A stretch of 64,000 nt of DNA from Thiobacillus sp. GTDB lineage: Bacteria > Pseudomonadota > Gammaproteobacteria > Burkholderiales > Thiobacillaceae. The stretch spans positions 80,105 through 144,104 of the forward strand of contig JAUYCF010000041.1 in the NCBI GenBank assembly GCA_030692355.1. Reading direction: 5' to 3'. How positions within the stretch are numbered: the stretch's first letter is position 1; every line of letters begins with the position of its first letter. Positions 1 to 7,493 of the stretch are shown piece by piece. Under the pieces are notes generated by a model that was given only the letters and a program-made list of their open reading frames with translations, had not been told where the DNA came from and did no database searches. Position numbers and translations under genes: made by a program.

Positions 1-6
1 GGGCGG

Positions 7-198
7 TCATGGCGGTGTTGGGTGAGGGGAGGCGGCCATATTATGGGGGCAACGCGCTGCGGCTTGGTGCTTCTTCTGGTAATACCCAACCTGTTCGCAG
101 CGCTCCAGGATGTGCCCCTGCATCGCCTGCTCCAGGCCGGCCTTGGTCGTCGGGCGCAGAACCGGGAGGACGGTGTCGACCGCATCCGGTTTCGCCAT
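7..198 (-). CDS. Possible small hypothetical protein at the window edge
   Basis: A 63-codon reading frame on the minus strand, with an ATG at 198 and a stop at 7-9; it could extend upstream to about 291. I do not recognise the product and see no clear domain, signal peptide or strong ribosome binding site. The middle part has a plausible amphipathic composition, whereas the end is low-complexity and proline-rich. The rest of the 1-320 stretch shows nothing else I can name. It may be a genuine short gene or chance coding in GC-rich DNA. Confidence 0.25.
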   Translation of the reverse strand: MAKPDAVDTVLPVLRPTTKAGLEQAMQGHILERCEQVGYYQKKHQAAARCPHNMAASPHPTPP

Positions 199-320
199 TG
201 CAGCGGGAAAACCCTCATACTCAATGTAGACCCGCGGCCGCGCGGAACAAGCCCGCCACCCGGCTGCATGCGCCGGCCTTTTTAATTGCACGGCTTTTAG
301 GTAGGCTTCGCGCTGCTTCC

Positions 321-1235
321 ATGAAAACGCCTTCCATGCACTTCACCCCCGATTCCTTCCGCGCCTGGCCGACCAAGCGCATTACCCTGCTCGGCATGTC
401 CGGCGTCGGCAAGACACACATCTCGCGCATGCTGCGCGGCCACGACTGGTTCCACTTTTCCGGCGACTACCGCATCGGCACGCGCTACCTTGACGAGCCG
501 ATCCTGGACCTCATCAAGCATCAGGCGATGCAGGTGCCGTTTTTGCGCGACTTGCTGCGGCGCGACTGGATCGACATCAAGAACAACATCAAGATCCACG
601 ACCTCGGGCCGGTGCTCACCTTCGTCGGCAAGCTCGGCGGGCCACAGTGGGACGGGCTGCCGCTGGACGAGTTCTCGCGCCGGCAGGCCGCCTATCGCGA
701 CGCCGAGATCGCCGCCATGCGCGATGTTCCGGGCTTCATCCGCAAGGGCCAGGAAGTCTACGGCTACCCGCATTTCGTCAACGACGTCGGCGGCAGCCTG
801 TGCGAGCTGGACGAACCCGGTGTGGTCGAATTGCTGGCCGAACACACGCTGATCCTATACATCCAGACCACCACCCGCGAGGAAGAGGACACGCTGATCC
901 GCCGTGCGCAGTCCGACCCCAAGCCGCTGTATTTCCGCCCGGCCTTCCTCGCCGAGCAGCTGCCGGTTTATCTGAAGGAAAAAGGCCTCGAATACGTCGC
1001 TCAGGTCGAGCCGGACGATTTCGCGCGCTGGGTGTTTCCGCGCCTGTTCCATTCGCGCATCCCGCGCTACGAGGCGATCGCCCAGCCGCATGGCTACACG
1101 GTGACCTCGCAGGAAGTGGCGCAGGTGCGCGACGAGCGCGATTTTCTGGCGCTGCTGGAAATAGCCATTGCGCGCAAGGGGTCAGGGGCCAGGGGTCAGG
1201 GGTCAGGGGAAGCACATGCCGCTGGTCGCGCATAA
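321..1235 (+). CDS. P-loop NTPase of unknown role, upstream of metA
   Basis: A 304-residue soluble protein with a Walker A motif (GMSGVGKT) about 30 residues from the ATG at 321. The frame is open further upstream, but the P-loop fold begins just after this ATG, so I place the start here. It resembles the kinase/ATPase-like proteins annotated only as 'ATPase' beside metA in proteobacteria. The last dozen or so codons are written by a tandem CAGGGGT-type repeat (1177-1210), so the C-terminal tail is probably a repeat-derived extension. The gene overlaps metA by 20 bases, which suggests co-translation. The substrate is unknown. It could be a nucleotide or small-molecule kinase, but nothing in the sequence fixes this. 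Confidence 0.75.
   Translation: MKTPSMHFTPDSFRAWPTKRITLLGMSGVGKTHISRMLRGHDWFHFSGDYRIGTRYLDEPILDLIKHQAMQVPFLRDLLRRDWIDIKNNIKIHDLGPVLTFVGKLGGPQWDGLPLDEFSRRQAAYRDAEIAAMRDVPGFIRKGQEVYGYPHFVNDVGGSLCELDEPGVVELLAEHTLILYIQTTTREEEDTLIRRAQSDPKPLYFRPAFLAEQLPVYLKEKGLEYVAQVEPDDFARWVFPRLFHSRIPRYEAIAQPHGYTVTSQEVAQVRDERDFLALLEIAIARKGSGARGQGSGEAHAAGRA
1177..1210. repeat. Tandem CAGGGGT heptamer-like repeat
   Basis: About four and a half copies of a degenerate 7-base unit (CAGGGGT or CAGGGGC) lie across the junction between the P-loop gene and metA. The unit length is not a multiple of three, so any change in copy number would shift the upstream gene's C-terminus and the spacing to the metA start. Related tracts occur at 27119-27155 and, inverted, at 27931-27950. 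Confidence 0.7.
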
Positions 1236-2268
1236 CGCCCTGCCCACTTTCGACCGCCTGCGCCGCGACGGCATCACGGTGTTGTCGACCGAGCGCGCGG
1301 CCAGGCAGGAAATCCGCGAACTGCACGTCGGCCTCCTGAACATGATGCCGGACGCGGCGCTGGAGGCGACCGAGCGGCAGTTCTACCGGCTGGTCGGCGA
1401 ATCCAACCCGATCGCGCAGTTCTACATGCATCCGTTCACCCTGCCGACGCTGCCGCGCGGCGAGGCGGCGCAGGCGCACATCGCGCAGTATTACGAACCC
1501 TTCGAGGCGATCCGCGAGGCCGGGCTCGACGCGCTCATCATCACCGGCGCCAACGTCAGCCACCCCAACCTGGCCGACGAGGCGTTCTGGCAGCCGCTGA
1601 TCGAGGTGATCGACTGGGCCTGGGATCACGTCACCTCGACCCTGTGCTCGTGCCTCGCCACCCATGCGGTGATGCAGTTCCGCCACGGCCAGACGCGGGT
1701 CAAGCAGCCCCGCAAGATCTGGGGCGTGTTCGAGCACCGCGTCACCGACGGCCGCCATCCGCTGGTGGCCGACGTCAACACCCGCTTCGACGTGCCGCAT
1801 TCGCGCTGGAACGACGTCTCGCACGCGCAGTTCGAGGCGGCGGGACTCAAGGTGCTGGTCGAAAGCGCGGAGGCCGGCGTGCATCTGGCGGTCAGCCGCG
1901 ACGGCCTGCGCACCGTGTTCTTCCAGGGCCATCCCGAATACGACACGGTGTCGCTGCTGAAGGAATACAAGCGCGACCTGCTGCTGGCCGCGGCCGGCAA
2001 GCTGGCTTCGTTTCCGCCGTTCCCGGCGCGCTACTTCGACCGCCAAGCCCAGGCGCTGCTGGCCGAATTCGGCAGCCGCACGCAGGCGGGCGAGACGCTG
2101 GCTTTCCCCGAATCCCTCCTGCTGCCGCTACTCGACAACACCTGGCACGACACCGCCGAGGCGGTGATCGGCAACTGGGTCGGCTGCGTCTATCAGGTCA
2201 CCCACCGCGAGCGCGGCCTGCCTTTCATGCCCGGCATCGATCCAAACAACCCATTGGGTCTGGCGTGA
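1216..2268 (+). CDS. metA: Homoserine O-acyltransferase, MetA family
   Basis: Acylates the hydroxyl of L-homoserine, normally from succinyl-CoA, in the first committed step of methionine synthesis in the cytoplasm. The 350-residue protein has the MetA layout of a glutamine-amidotransferase-like fold: the presumed nucleophile Cys146 (STLCSCLATHA) and the His239/Glu241 pair in FFQGHPEYD. The ATG at 1216 is preferred over the open upstream frame because family homology begins close to it. MetA enzymes can use succinyl- or acetyl-CoA, and the donor cannot be settled by eye. The stop codon overlaps the GTG start of the next gene (GTGA), linking it to the lipid-transport operon, which is an unusual partner. 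Confidence 0.93.
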   Translation: MPLVAHNALPTFDRLRRDGITVLSTERAARQEIRELHVGLLNMMPDAALEATERQFYRLVGESNPIAQFYMHPFTLPTLPRGEAAQAHIAQYYEPFEAIREAGLDALIITGANVSHPNLADEAFWQPLIEVIDWAWDHVTSTLCSCLATHAVMQFRHGQTRVKQPRKIWGVFEHRVTDGRHPLVADVNTRFDVPHSRWNDVSHAQFEAAGLKVLVESAEAGVHLAVSRDGLRTVFFQGHPEYDTVSLLKEYKRDLLLAAAGKLASFPPFPARYFDRQAQALLAEFGSRTQAGETLAFPESLLLPLLDNTWHDTAEAVIGNWVGCVYQVTHRERGLPFMPGIDPNNPLGLA

Positions 2269-3359
2269 CGGAAGCGAGCGCCCGCTTCGACGAGGCACAG
2301 GGCGCGCTGATCGTCAGCGGTGTCTGGCATGCCGATGCCGCGTCCGCGCTGCCGAAACTGGCCGGCAAGTCGGTGCGCATCCTCGACGGCGCCGGCGTCA
2401 CCCGGCTCGATACCAACGGCGCGTGGCTGCTGCTCGCCGCCGCGCGCCCGCAGGCCGGCGACCCGATGCCCGAGCTGCGCGGCTTCCAGCCGCAGCATCT
2501 GGCGATGTTCAAGCTGGTGGCGCCGCATAACGCGGCCACCGCCGCAGAACCCGAACCGCGCAGCGAAGGCGTGCTCGCCCTTACCGGACGCGGCAGCATC
2601 GCCGTGTGGGGCCATGTGGTCGGCCTGCTCGACTTCGTCGGCCGCCTGTCCATCGAGTTGATGGCCTTGCTGCCGCGCCCGGGGCGCTGGCGCTGGCGCG
2701 AATTCGGCGCCCAGGTGCGCGCGGTGTTCGTCGGCGCGATTCCCATCGTGATCGGCATGCTGTTCCTGCTCGGCGTGGTGTTTGCCTACCTGCTCGGTTC
2801 GCAGGCGCAGCAATACGGCGCCAACATCTTCGTCGTCGACGGCCTGCTGCTGGCGATCCTGCGCGAGATCTCGCCGGTCATCGTCGCCGTCCTGGTGGCC
2901 GGCCGCAGCGGCGCCGCCATCACCGCGCAGCTCGGCACCATGAAGGTGACCGAGGAAATCGACGCCATCGCCACGCTCGGCCTGTCGCCGCTGGCGGTGC
3001 TGGCGATCCCGCGCATCCTGGCCCTGCTGCTGGCCCTGCCGCTGCTGGTCTTCATCGGCGACATCGCCGGAATGGCCGGCGGCATGCTGGTGACGCAGCA
3101 GCAGCTGGATATTTCCTATTACATGTTCATGGACCGCGTGGCGGACGTGCTCGACCTGAAAACCCTGCTGGTGGGGCTGGGCAAGGCGCCGGTGTTCGCC
3201 ATCTTCATCGCGCTCATCGCCTGCCGCATGGGGCTCACGGTCAGCCGCGACGCGCGCAGCGTCGGCGCCCACACCACGTCTACCGTGGTACAGAGCCTGG
3301 TCGCCATCATCATCCTCAACGCCATTTTTGCCATCATGTTCGTGAAGATGGGAATCTGA
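2265..3359 (+). CDS. Mla/Mce-type ABC permease with fused N-terminal STAS (MlaB-like) domain
   Basis: Inner-membrane permease of a phospholipid/lipophile transporter (MlaE/YrbE family), 364 residues. Roughly the first 95 residues form a STAS-like MlaB module (VRILDGAGVTRLDTNGAW); the remainder has the MlaE hydrophobic segments and the conserved stretch ISPVIVAVLVAGRSGAA. In E. coli MlaB and MlaE are separate proteins, so this is a fusion and no separate mlaB is needed here. GTG at 2265 is chosen because it overlaps the metA stop and begins the STAS region. The downstream ATPase gene overlaps the stop (TGATG at 3357-3361). Confidence 0.9.
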   Translation: MTEASARFDEAQGALIVSGVWHADAASALPKLAGKSVRILDGAGVTRLDTNGAWLLLAAARPQAGDPMPELRGFQPQHLAMFKLVAPHNAATAAEPEPRSEGVLALTGRGSIAVWGHVVGLLDFVGRLSIELMALLPRPGRWRWREFGAQVRAVFVGAIPIVIGMLFLLGVVFAYLLGSQAQQYGANIFVVDGLLLAILREISPVIVAVLVAGRSGAAITAQLGTMKVTEEIDAIATLGLSPLAVLAIPRILALLLALPLLVFIGDIAGMAGGMLVTQQQLDISYYMFMDRVADVLDLKTLLVGLGKAPVFAIFIALIACRMGLTVSRDARSVGAHTTSTVVQSLVAIIILNAIFAIMFVKMGI

Positions 3360-4126
3360 TGGCAGACGCCGTCATCGACGTTCGCGGCCTCGTCACCACG
3401 CTGGGCGGGAACAGCATTCATCGCGATCTGGATCTTTCCGTCGCGCGCGGCGAAGTGGTCGCGCTGATCGGCGGCAGCGGCTCCGGCAAGTCGGTGCTGC
3501 TGCGCGAAATCATCGGCCTGCTGAAGCCGCAGGCCGGTCGCATCGAGCTGTTCGGACAGTCGGTCCTGGACTGCACGCCCGAGCAGATGAACCAGCTGCG
3601 CCAGCGCTTTGGCGTGCTGTTCCAGGATGGCGCGCTGTTTTCCTCGATGAATGTGGAAGACAACGTCGCCACCCCGCTGTTCGAGCACACCGACCTGCCG
3701 CACGCCACCTGCCGCCAGCTGGCGCGGCTGAAGCTTGCGCTGGCCGGGCTACCGCCGGACGCCGCAAAAAAGCGCCCGAGCGAGCTCTCCGGCGGCATGC
3801 GCAAGCGGGTGGCGCTGGCGCGCGCGCTGGCGCTCGACCCCGAACTGCTGTTTCTGGACGAGCCGACCTCGGGTCTCGACCCGACATCGGCGCGCGCCTT
3901 CGATGCGCTGATCCGGCTGCTGGCCGACAGCCTCGGCCTCACCGTATTCCTCGTTACCCACGACCTGGATACACTGTTTTCGATTATCGACCGCGTCATC
4001 GTGCTGTCGGACGGCCGTGTGCTGGGCAGCGGCACGGTGGCCGAACTGAAAACCATCGACGACCCGTGGCTGCGCGATTACTTCGCCGCACGGGTGTCGA
4101 AAGGAGAACCCAATCATGGAAACTGA
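3359..4126 (+). CDS. mlaF: Mla-type ABC transporter ATP-binding protein
   Basis: ATPase subunit that energises the lipid transporter with the preceding permease. The 255-residue protein has Walker A (GGSGSGKS, residues 38-45), a signature LSGGMRKRVALARAL, Walker B with LLFLDEPTSGLDP, and the switch histidine in LVTHD. The Arg/Lys-rich signature after SGGM is typical of MlaF rather than of sugar importers. Its start overlaps the permease stop, and its 3' end overlaps the MlaD start by 11 bases, so this is one translationally coupled operon. Confidence 0.93.
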   Translation: MADAVIDVRGLVTTLGGNSIHRDLDLSVARGEVVALIGGSGSGKSVLLREIIGLLKPQAGRIELFGQSVLDCTPEQMNQLRQRFGVLFQDGALFSSMNVEDNVATPLFEHTDLPHATCRQLARLKLALAGLPPDAAKKRPSELSGGMRKRVALARALALDPELLFLDEPTSGLDPTSARAFDALIRLLADSLGLTVFLVTHDLDTLFSIIDRVIVLSDGRVLGSGTVAELKTIDDPWLRDYFAARVSKGEPNHGN

Positions 4127-5063
4127 AGGCCGCTATACCCTGGTGGGAATTCTGGTGCTGGCGGTGATTGCGCTGCTGACCGTGTCCGTTGTGTGGCTGT
4201 CGGGCCTGGCCGACCGCGTCGCCTATCAGAACTACACGATTTACTTCAAGCAGCAGTCGCTCGACGGCTTGGCGGTCGGCAGCCCGGTGAAGATCCGCGG
4301 GATCAAGGTCGGCGTGGTCGACAGCTATCGTTTCGCCACGGGCAACGACGAAGCCGTCAGCGTCACCGCCCGCATCGACGAGGGCGTACCGGTGCATGTC
4401 GGCGCCGAGGCCTACATCAAGCGCAACCTGGTGACCGGCATCGCGTCGGTTGAAATCAACAACGGCCCGAGCGACGCGCCTTTGCTTGATATGGTTCCCC
4501 AGGGCGAGCGCTACCCGGTGATCGCCGAGGGCAGCTCCGACATCGACAAGGTTGCCACCGCGGTGTCCCGGATGGCGGAAAACGGCGCCCAGGTGCTGGA
4601 ACGCATGAACACGCTGCTGTCGGACGAAAACCAGCGCGCCATCAGCCAGACGCTCGCCAACCTCGACGAATTGTCCAGCCATCTGGCCGCCAACAAGCAG
4701 AGTCTCGACGCCGTGGCGCAGGGCATCCGCGATGCCTCCGACGAATTCCGCTTTGCCGGCGCCAGCATCAGCCAGGCCGCCACCCGTGCCGAGGGCAGCA
4801 TCATCAGCATCGGCGAGAACGCCGACATCGCGCTGAAGGAAGCGACCGTCGCGATGGAAAAACTGCAGCGCGAAGCCAGCCTGATTTCCGGGCAAATCCA
4901 GCAGCTCACCGAAACCAGCACGCTGGAACTGACCAACGTCAGCCGCGACGTGCGTACCAGCGCCGACACCCTCACGACCGCCGGGAAGCGCCTGTCCAAC
5001 CCGCGCGAAATCCTGTTCGGTCCCGGCCAGCAGCAGCTCGGCCCCGGAGAAAAACTGCCATGA
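4116..5063 (+). CDS. mlaD: MlaD/Mce-domain periplasmic lipid-binding protein
   Basis: Single-pass inner-membrane protein whose periplasmic MCE domain should form a hexameric ring feeding lipids to or from the permease. The 315 residues comprise a short cytoplasmic start, a transmembrane helix at about 10-30, an MCE domain at about 40-120 (LDGLAVGSPVKIRGIKVG), then a long alpha-helical, probably coiled-coil tail. It is longer than E. coli MlaD (183 residues), so it resembles the extended Mce proteins of Mce/Pqi-type systems. A good AAAGGAG site precedes the ATG. Confidence 0.9.
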   Translation: METEGRYTLVGILVLAVIALLTVSVVWLSGLADRVAYQNYTIYFKQQSLDGLAVGSPVKIRGIKVGVVDSYRFATGNDEAVSVTARIDEGVPVHVGAEAYIKRNLVTGIASVEINNGPSDAPLLDMVPQGERYPVIAEGSSDIDKVATAVSRMAENGAQVLERMNTLLSDENQRAISQTLANLDELSSHLAANKQSLDAVAQGIRDASDEFRFAGASISQAATRAEGSIISIGENADIALKEATVAMEKLQREASLISGQIQQLTETSTLELTNVSRDVRTSADTLTTAGKRLSNPREILFGPGQQQLGPGEKLP

Positions 5064-5662
5064 AATCCGTCCTTGCCCTTGCCGCGCTGAGCCTGGTGCT
5101 GACCGGCTGCGTCAATTTTGGTGAAAAGACCAAAATTCCCGCCGTGGTGTATTACGTGCTGAACGATCCCGTGTCCGCCATCGAACCCGCCCCGCTGCGC
5201 GCCGACGCCAAAACCTTGCTGGTGCTCGACACCACCACCGGCAGCTTTTACGACACCGACCAGCTCGTCTTCAGCCGCAGCGCCGGCACCCGCGGCCAAT
5301 ACCAGTTCGCGCGCTGGACCGAGCGGCCCGGCAAGCGCTTCGCCGACCTCATGCGTACCCGCCTCGACCGCCAGGGCACCTGGAATGTCAGTGCCGCCGG
5401 CGGCTATGTGCGCGGCGACATGCTGCTGGATACCGAACTGGTCGAGTTCTATCACGACGCTGCCAGCGAGCCGGGCCAGATGCGCCTGGTGCTGCGCGCC
5501 GAGCTGGTCGACCTGAAGCAGCGTGCCCTGCTGGGGCGTCGCGTGTTCGAACAGCAGGTGCCGTTGACGACCTATGATGCGGCCGGCACCGCGCAGGCGG
5601 CCAATCTGGCGGCCAGTCGCGCACTCGACGACCTGACCGCCTGGCTCGCCGCGCAGCAATAA
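5060..5662 (+). CDS. ABC-type transport auxiliary lipoprotein
   Basis: Predicted outer- or inner-membrane lipoprotein (200 residues) of the ABC_trans_aux/PqiC type that accompanies Mce transporters. A signal peptide ends in the lipobox LTGC, and a beta-rich domain follows. The start overlaps the mlaD stop by four bases (ATGA). In known Mce systems such lipoproteins help bridge or dock the transporter at the outer membrane. That role is inferred from family and position. Confidence 0.85.
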   Translation: MKSVLALAALSLVLTGCVNFGEKTKIPAVVYYVLNDPVSAIEPAPLRADAKTLLVLDTTTGSFYDTDQLVFSRSAGTRGQYQFARWTERPGKRFADLMRTRLDRQGTWNVSAAGGYVRGDMLLDTELVEFYHDAASEPGQMRLVLRAELVDLKQRALLGRRVFEQQVPLTTYDAAGTAQAANLAASRALDDLTAWLAAQQ

Positions 5663-5673
5663 GTGCCTACAAT

Positions 5674-5817
5674 CTAGCGTAGTGCTGCATTCTTGACGGC
5701 ACTTATGTGCAATCCCTTGTAGGTCGGGCTTCAGCCCGACATGTCGGGTTAAAACCCGACCTGCGAGGCCGTTATTACATGGCTATAAGTTCCAAACAGA
5801 ATGCAACACTACACTAG
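5674..5817. mobile_element. MITE-like element with 33-bp terminal inverted repeats
   Basis: Left arm 5674-5706 and right arm 5785-5817 are imperfect inverted copies, both ending in CTAG; the blocks AGAATGCARCACTACRCTAG and ATAAGT match across the arms. Inside lies a strong hairpin of a common palindromic repeat (GTCGGGCTTCAGCCCGAC at 5723-5740, echoed by GTCGGGTTAAAACCCGAC at 5743-5760). The 9-bp sequence GCCTACAAT abuts the left end (5665-5673) and recurs at 5826-5834, eight bases beyond the right end, so a target duplication is possible but offset. No coding sequence is present. Confidence 0.65.
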
Positions 5818-5849
5818 ACAGCATCGCCTACAATAAAAGGAGAGAAACC

Positions 5850-6278
5850 ATGAAGCGCCTGCTTGCCGCCCTGTGCCTGTGTTCCGTCACCGCTGTTGCA
5901 CACGCCGAAATCTCGCAAAAATTCGGCCAGTACGAAGTCCACTACAACGCCCTCACCACCGACGAACTGCTGCCGGAAGTCGCACGTGCCTACAAGATCG
6001 AGCGCAGCAAGACGCGTGGAATGGTCACGATGTCGGTGCTGAAGCAGAACCAGGTCGGCGTGCCGTTGCCGGTACCGGCCAGGATCACCATCTACGCCAC
6101 CAATCTCAACCGGCAACTGGCCAATATCACCCTGCGCGAAGTCAGGGAAGGCAGCGCGATTTACTACCTGGGCGAATTCCGCGTCACCCCGCCAGACACC
6201 CTGAAATTCACCGCCACGGTCGAAGTGGAAGGCGAGCCGAAGCGCGAGATGGAGTTCAGCCAGAAGTTCTACAAGTAA
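5850..6278 (+). CDS. DUF4426 secreted protein
   Basis: A 142-residue protein with a Sec signal peptide (cleavage near AHA-E) and a compact beta-rich domain matching the DUF4426 family of small periplasmic proteins of unknown function. A strong AAAGGAG site precedes the ATG at 5850. It stands alone just downstream of the MITE-like element and converges on the next gene, the two stops overlapping by 10 bases. No catalytic motif is visible. Confidence 0.8.
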   Translation: MKRLLAALCLCSVTAVAHAEISQKFGQYEVHYNALTTDELLPEVARAYKIERSKTRGMVTMSVLKQNQVGVPLPVPARITIYATNLNRQLANITLREVREGSAIYYLGEFRVTPPDTLKFTATVEVEGEPKREMEFSQKFYK

Positions 6279-6934
6279 ACCAGCCTCAGCAGGCCCCACG
6301 CGCCGAAGCCGGCCACCGTCAGCCCCGCCGCGCGGCGCACCCACAACTGCTGCATGAAGGGCTGGATCTGCCGGGCGAACAGGCCCATTCCCAACAGGTT
6401 CGGCAGCGTACCGAGGCCGAATGCCAGCATCAGCGCCGCGCCCGAGGCGGGGCTGCCCGCCGCCAGCGCCGACACCAGCACCGAATACACCAGCCCGCAC
6501 GGCAGCCATCCCCAGGCCATCCCCGCCAGCACGGCCTGCGGCAGCGACTTCACCGGCAGCAGCTTCTGGAACAGCGGCTTCACCCGGCGCCACACGGCGC
6601 CGCCGGCGCGCTCGAAAACCAGCACCCATTGATTGAACCCCGCCAGATACAGGCCGAGCAGGATCATCACCCCCTGCGCCAGCACGTACAGCAGCGTCTG
6701 CACCGGCGCGAAGTCCGCCAGCTTGAGCGAGGCGCCGAGTGCGCCGGCCAGCGCGCCGAACATCGCATACGACGACACCCGCCCAAGGTTATAGGCCAGA
6801 TGCAGGCGGAACGGCGGCGTGCTGCCATCGGCGCGGAAGGAAAACGCCGCGACAATGCCGCCGCACATGCCGATGCAATGCACCCCGCCGAGGAGGCCGG
6901 CGAGGAGGGCGGCGAGGAGGGAAAACTCGATCAT
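6269..6934 (-). CDS. Sulfite exporter TauE/SafE-family membrane protein
   Basis: Inner-membrane protein of 221 residues with about six hydrophobic segments. The first carries HCIGMCGG (Cys20, Cys24), and a later one carries WLPCGLVYS, which is the DsbD/CcdA-like signature of the short SafE group often found near cytochrome oxidase or copper genes. The paired cysteines suggest a role in metal or thiol handling across the membrane, but the substrate is unknown. Its start overlaps the stop of the ParE-like toxin gene by four bases, so it may be read from the toxin-antitoxin transcript. Confidence 0.8.
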   Translation of the reverse strand: MIEFSLLAALLAGLLGGVHCIGMCGGIVAAFSFRADGSTPPFRLHLAYNLGRVSSYAMFGALAGALGASLKLADFAPVQTLLYVLAQGVMILLGLYLAGFNQWVLVFERAGGAVWRRVKPLFQKLLPVKSLPQAVLAGMAWGWLPCGLVYSVLVSALAAGSPASGAALMLAFGLGTLPNLLGMGLFARQIQPFMQQLWVRRAAGLTVAGFGAWGLLRLVYL

Positions 6935-7251
6935 TGTTTGGGTCTGGTTCGACGCGCACCAAGTGTGCTGCGTATCGAGCGGGGATTGCGACGGCAGTCG
7001 AGCACGGCGAGAACAATCGCGCTGCGGCCATCGAAATCGTAATAAATCGCAAAAGGAAAACGCCTGGACAGGCTGCGATGCAGGCCCGCGAGGGGCTTGG
7101 GGTGAACACCCGCGTATAGCGCGAGCGCATCGATATCGGAGAACAGGCTGTCGAGAAAATACTGGCCGAGTCCGGCGGCCTGGGTCTCATAGAAGTCGAA
7201 ACCGACCAGCAGATCCCGTTCGGCGGAAGCGCCGATCCGCACGTCATGCAT
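6931..7251 (-). CDS. RelE/ParE-family toxin
   Basis: A 106-residue protein with the ParE/RelE toxin fold: an N-terminal helical part (ERDLLVGFDFYE), then the beta-sheet core with RRFPFAIYYDFDG and a C-terminal VLDCRRNP segment. Proteins of this group inhibit gyrase or cleave mRNA at the ribosome; which applies here is not evident. It lies nine bases after a typical addiction-module antitoxin gene, and together they make a standard type II toxin-antitoxin pair. The basic C-terminus is slightly long. Confidence 0.85.
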   Translation of the reverse strand: MHDVRIGASAERDLLVGFDFYETQAAGLGQYFLDSLFSDIDALALYAGVHPKPLAGLHRSLSRRFPFAIYYDFDGRSAIVLAVLDCRRNPRSIRSTLGARRTRPKQ

Positions 7252-7260
7252 GGGCGGGAC

Positions 7261-7476
7261 TCAGCGCTCGGTCAGCTTGCGCAGTGCGTTTTTGGCGGAT
7301 TGCCAGTCACGGTGCTGACCGTCTTCCAGTTCGCGCAGGCGTTCTTCCAGCACGGCAGCATGCCAGGGCGGGCTCAATTCTGCCGCATCGTCCCGGCACA
7401 GTGAATCCCACAATGATTCCATCGCGGCCAGACGTTCGGCCAGGGGCAGTTGGGTGAGGGCGTCGAGATTTGGCAT
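7261..7476 (-). CDS. Addiction-module antitoxin (TIGR02574 type)
   Basis: A 71-residue acidic-to-neutral helical protein with the addiction-module signature LPLAERLAAMESLWDSL near its start and a C-terminal toxin-binding stretch (HRDWQSAKNALRKL). Members of this family pair with ParE/RelE toxins, exactly as here. It is first in the operon, consistent with antitoxin-first autoregulation. No clear operator palindrome was seen in the short gap to the next gene. Confidence 0.85.
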   Translation of the reverse strand: MPNLDALTQLPLAERLAAMESLWDSLCRDDAAELSPPWHAAVLEERLRELEDGQHRDWQSAKNALRKLTER

Positions 7477-7493
7477 GGCAAAAGATTAGCACA

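Noticed and set aside
1168..1215. Upstream start for metA giving a repeat-encoded N-terminus
   Set aside because: The extension is only heptamer-repeat translation, and the MetA family begins at the ATG at 1216.
778..2046. Long antisense frame opposite metA
   Set aside because: Composition is typical of GC-rich antisense shadow, and it lies across a clearly functional gene on the other strand.
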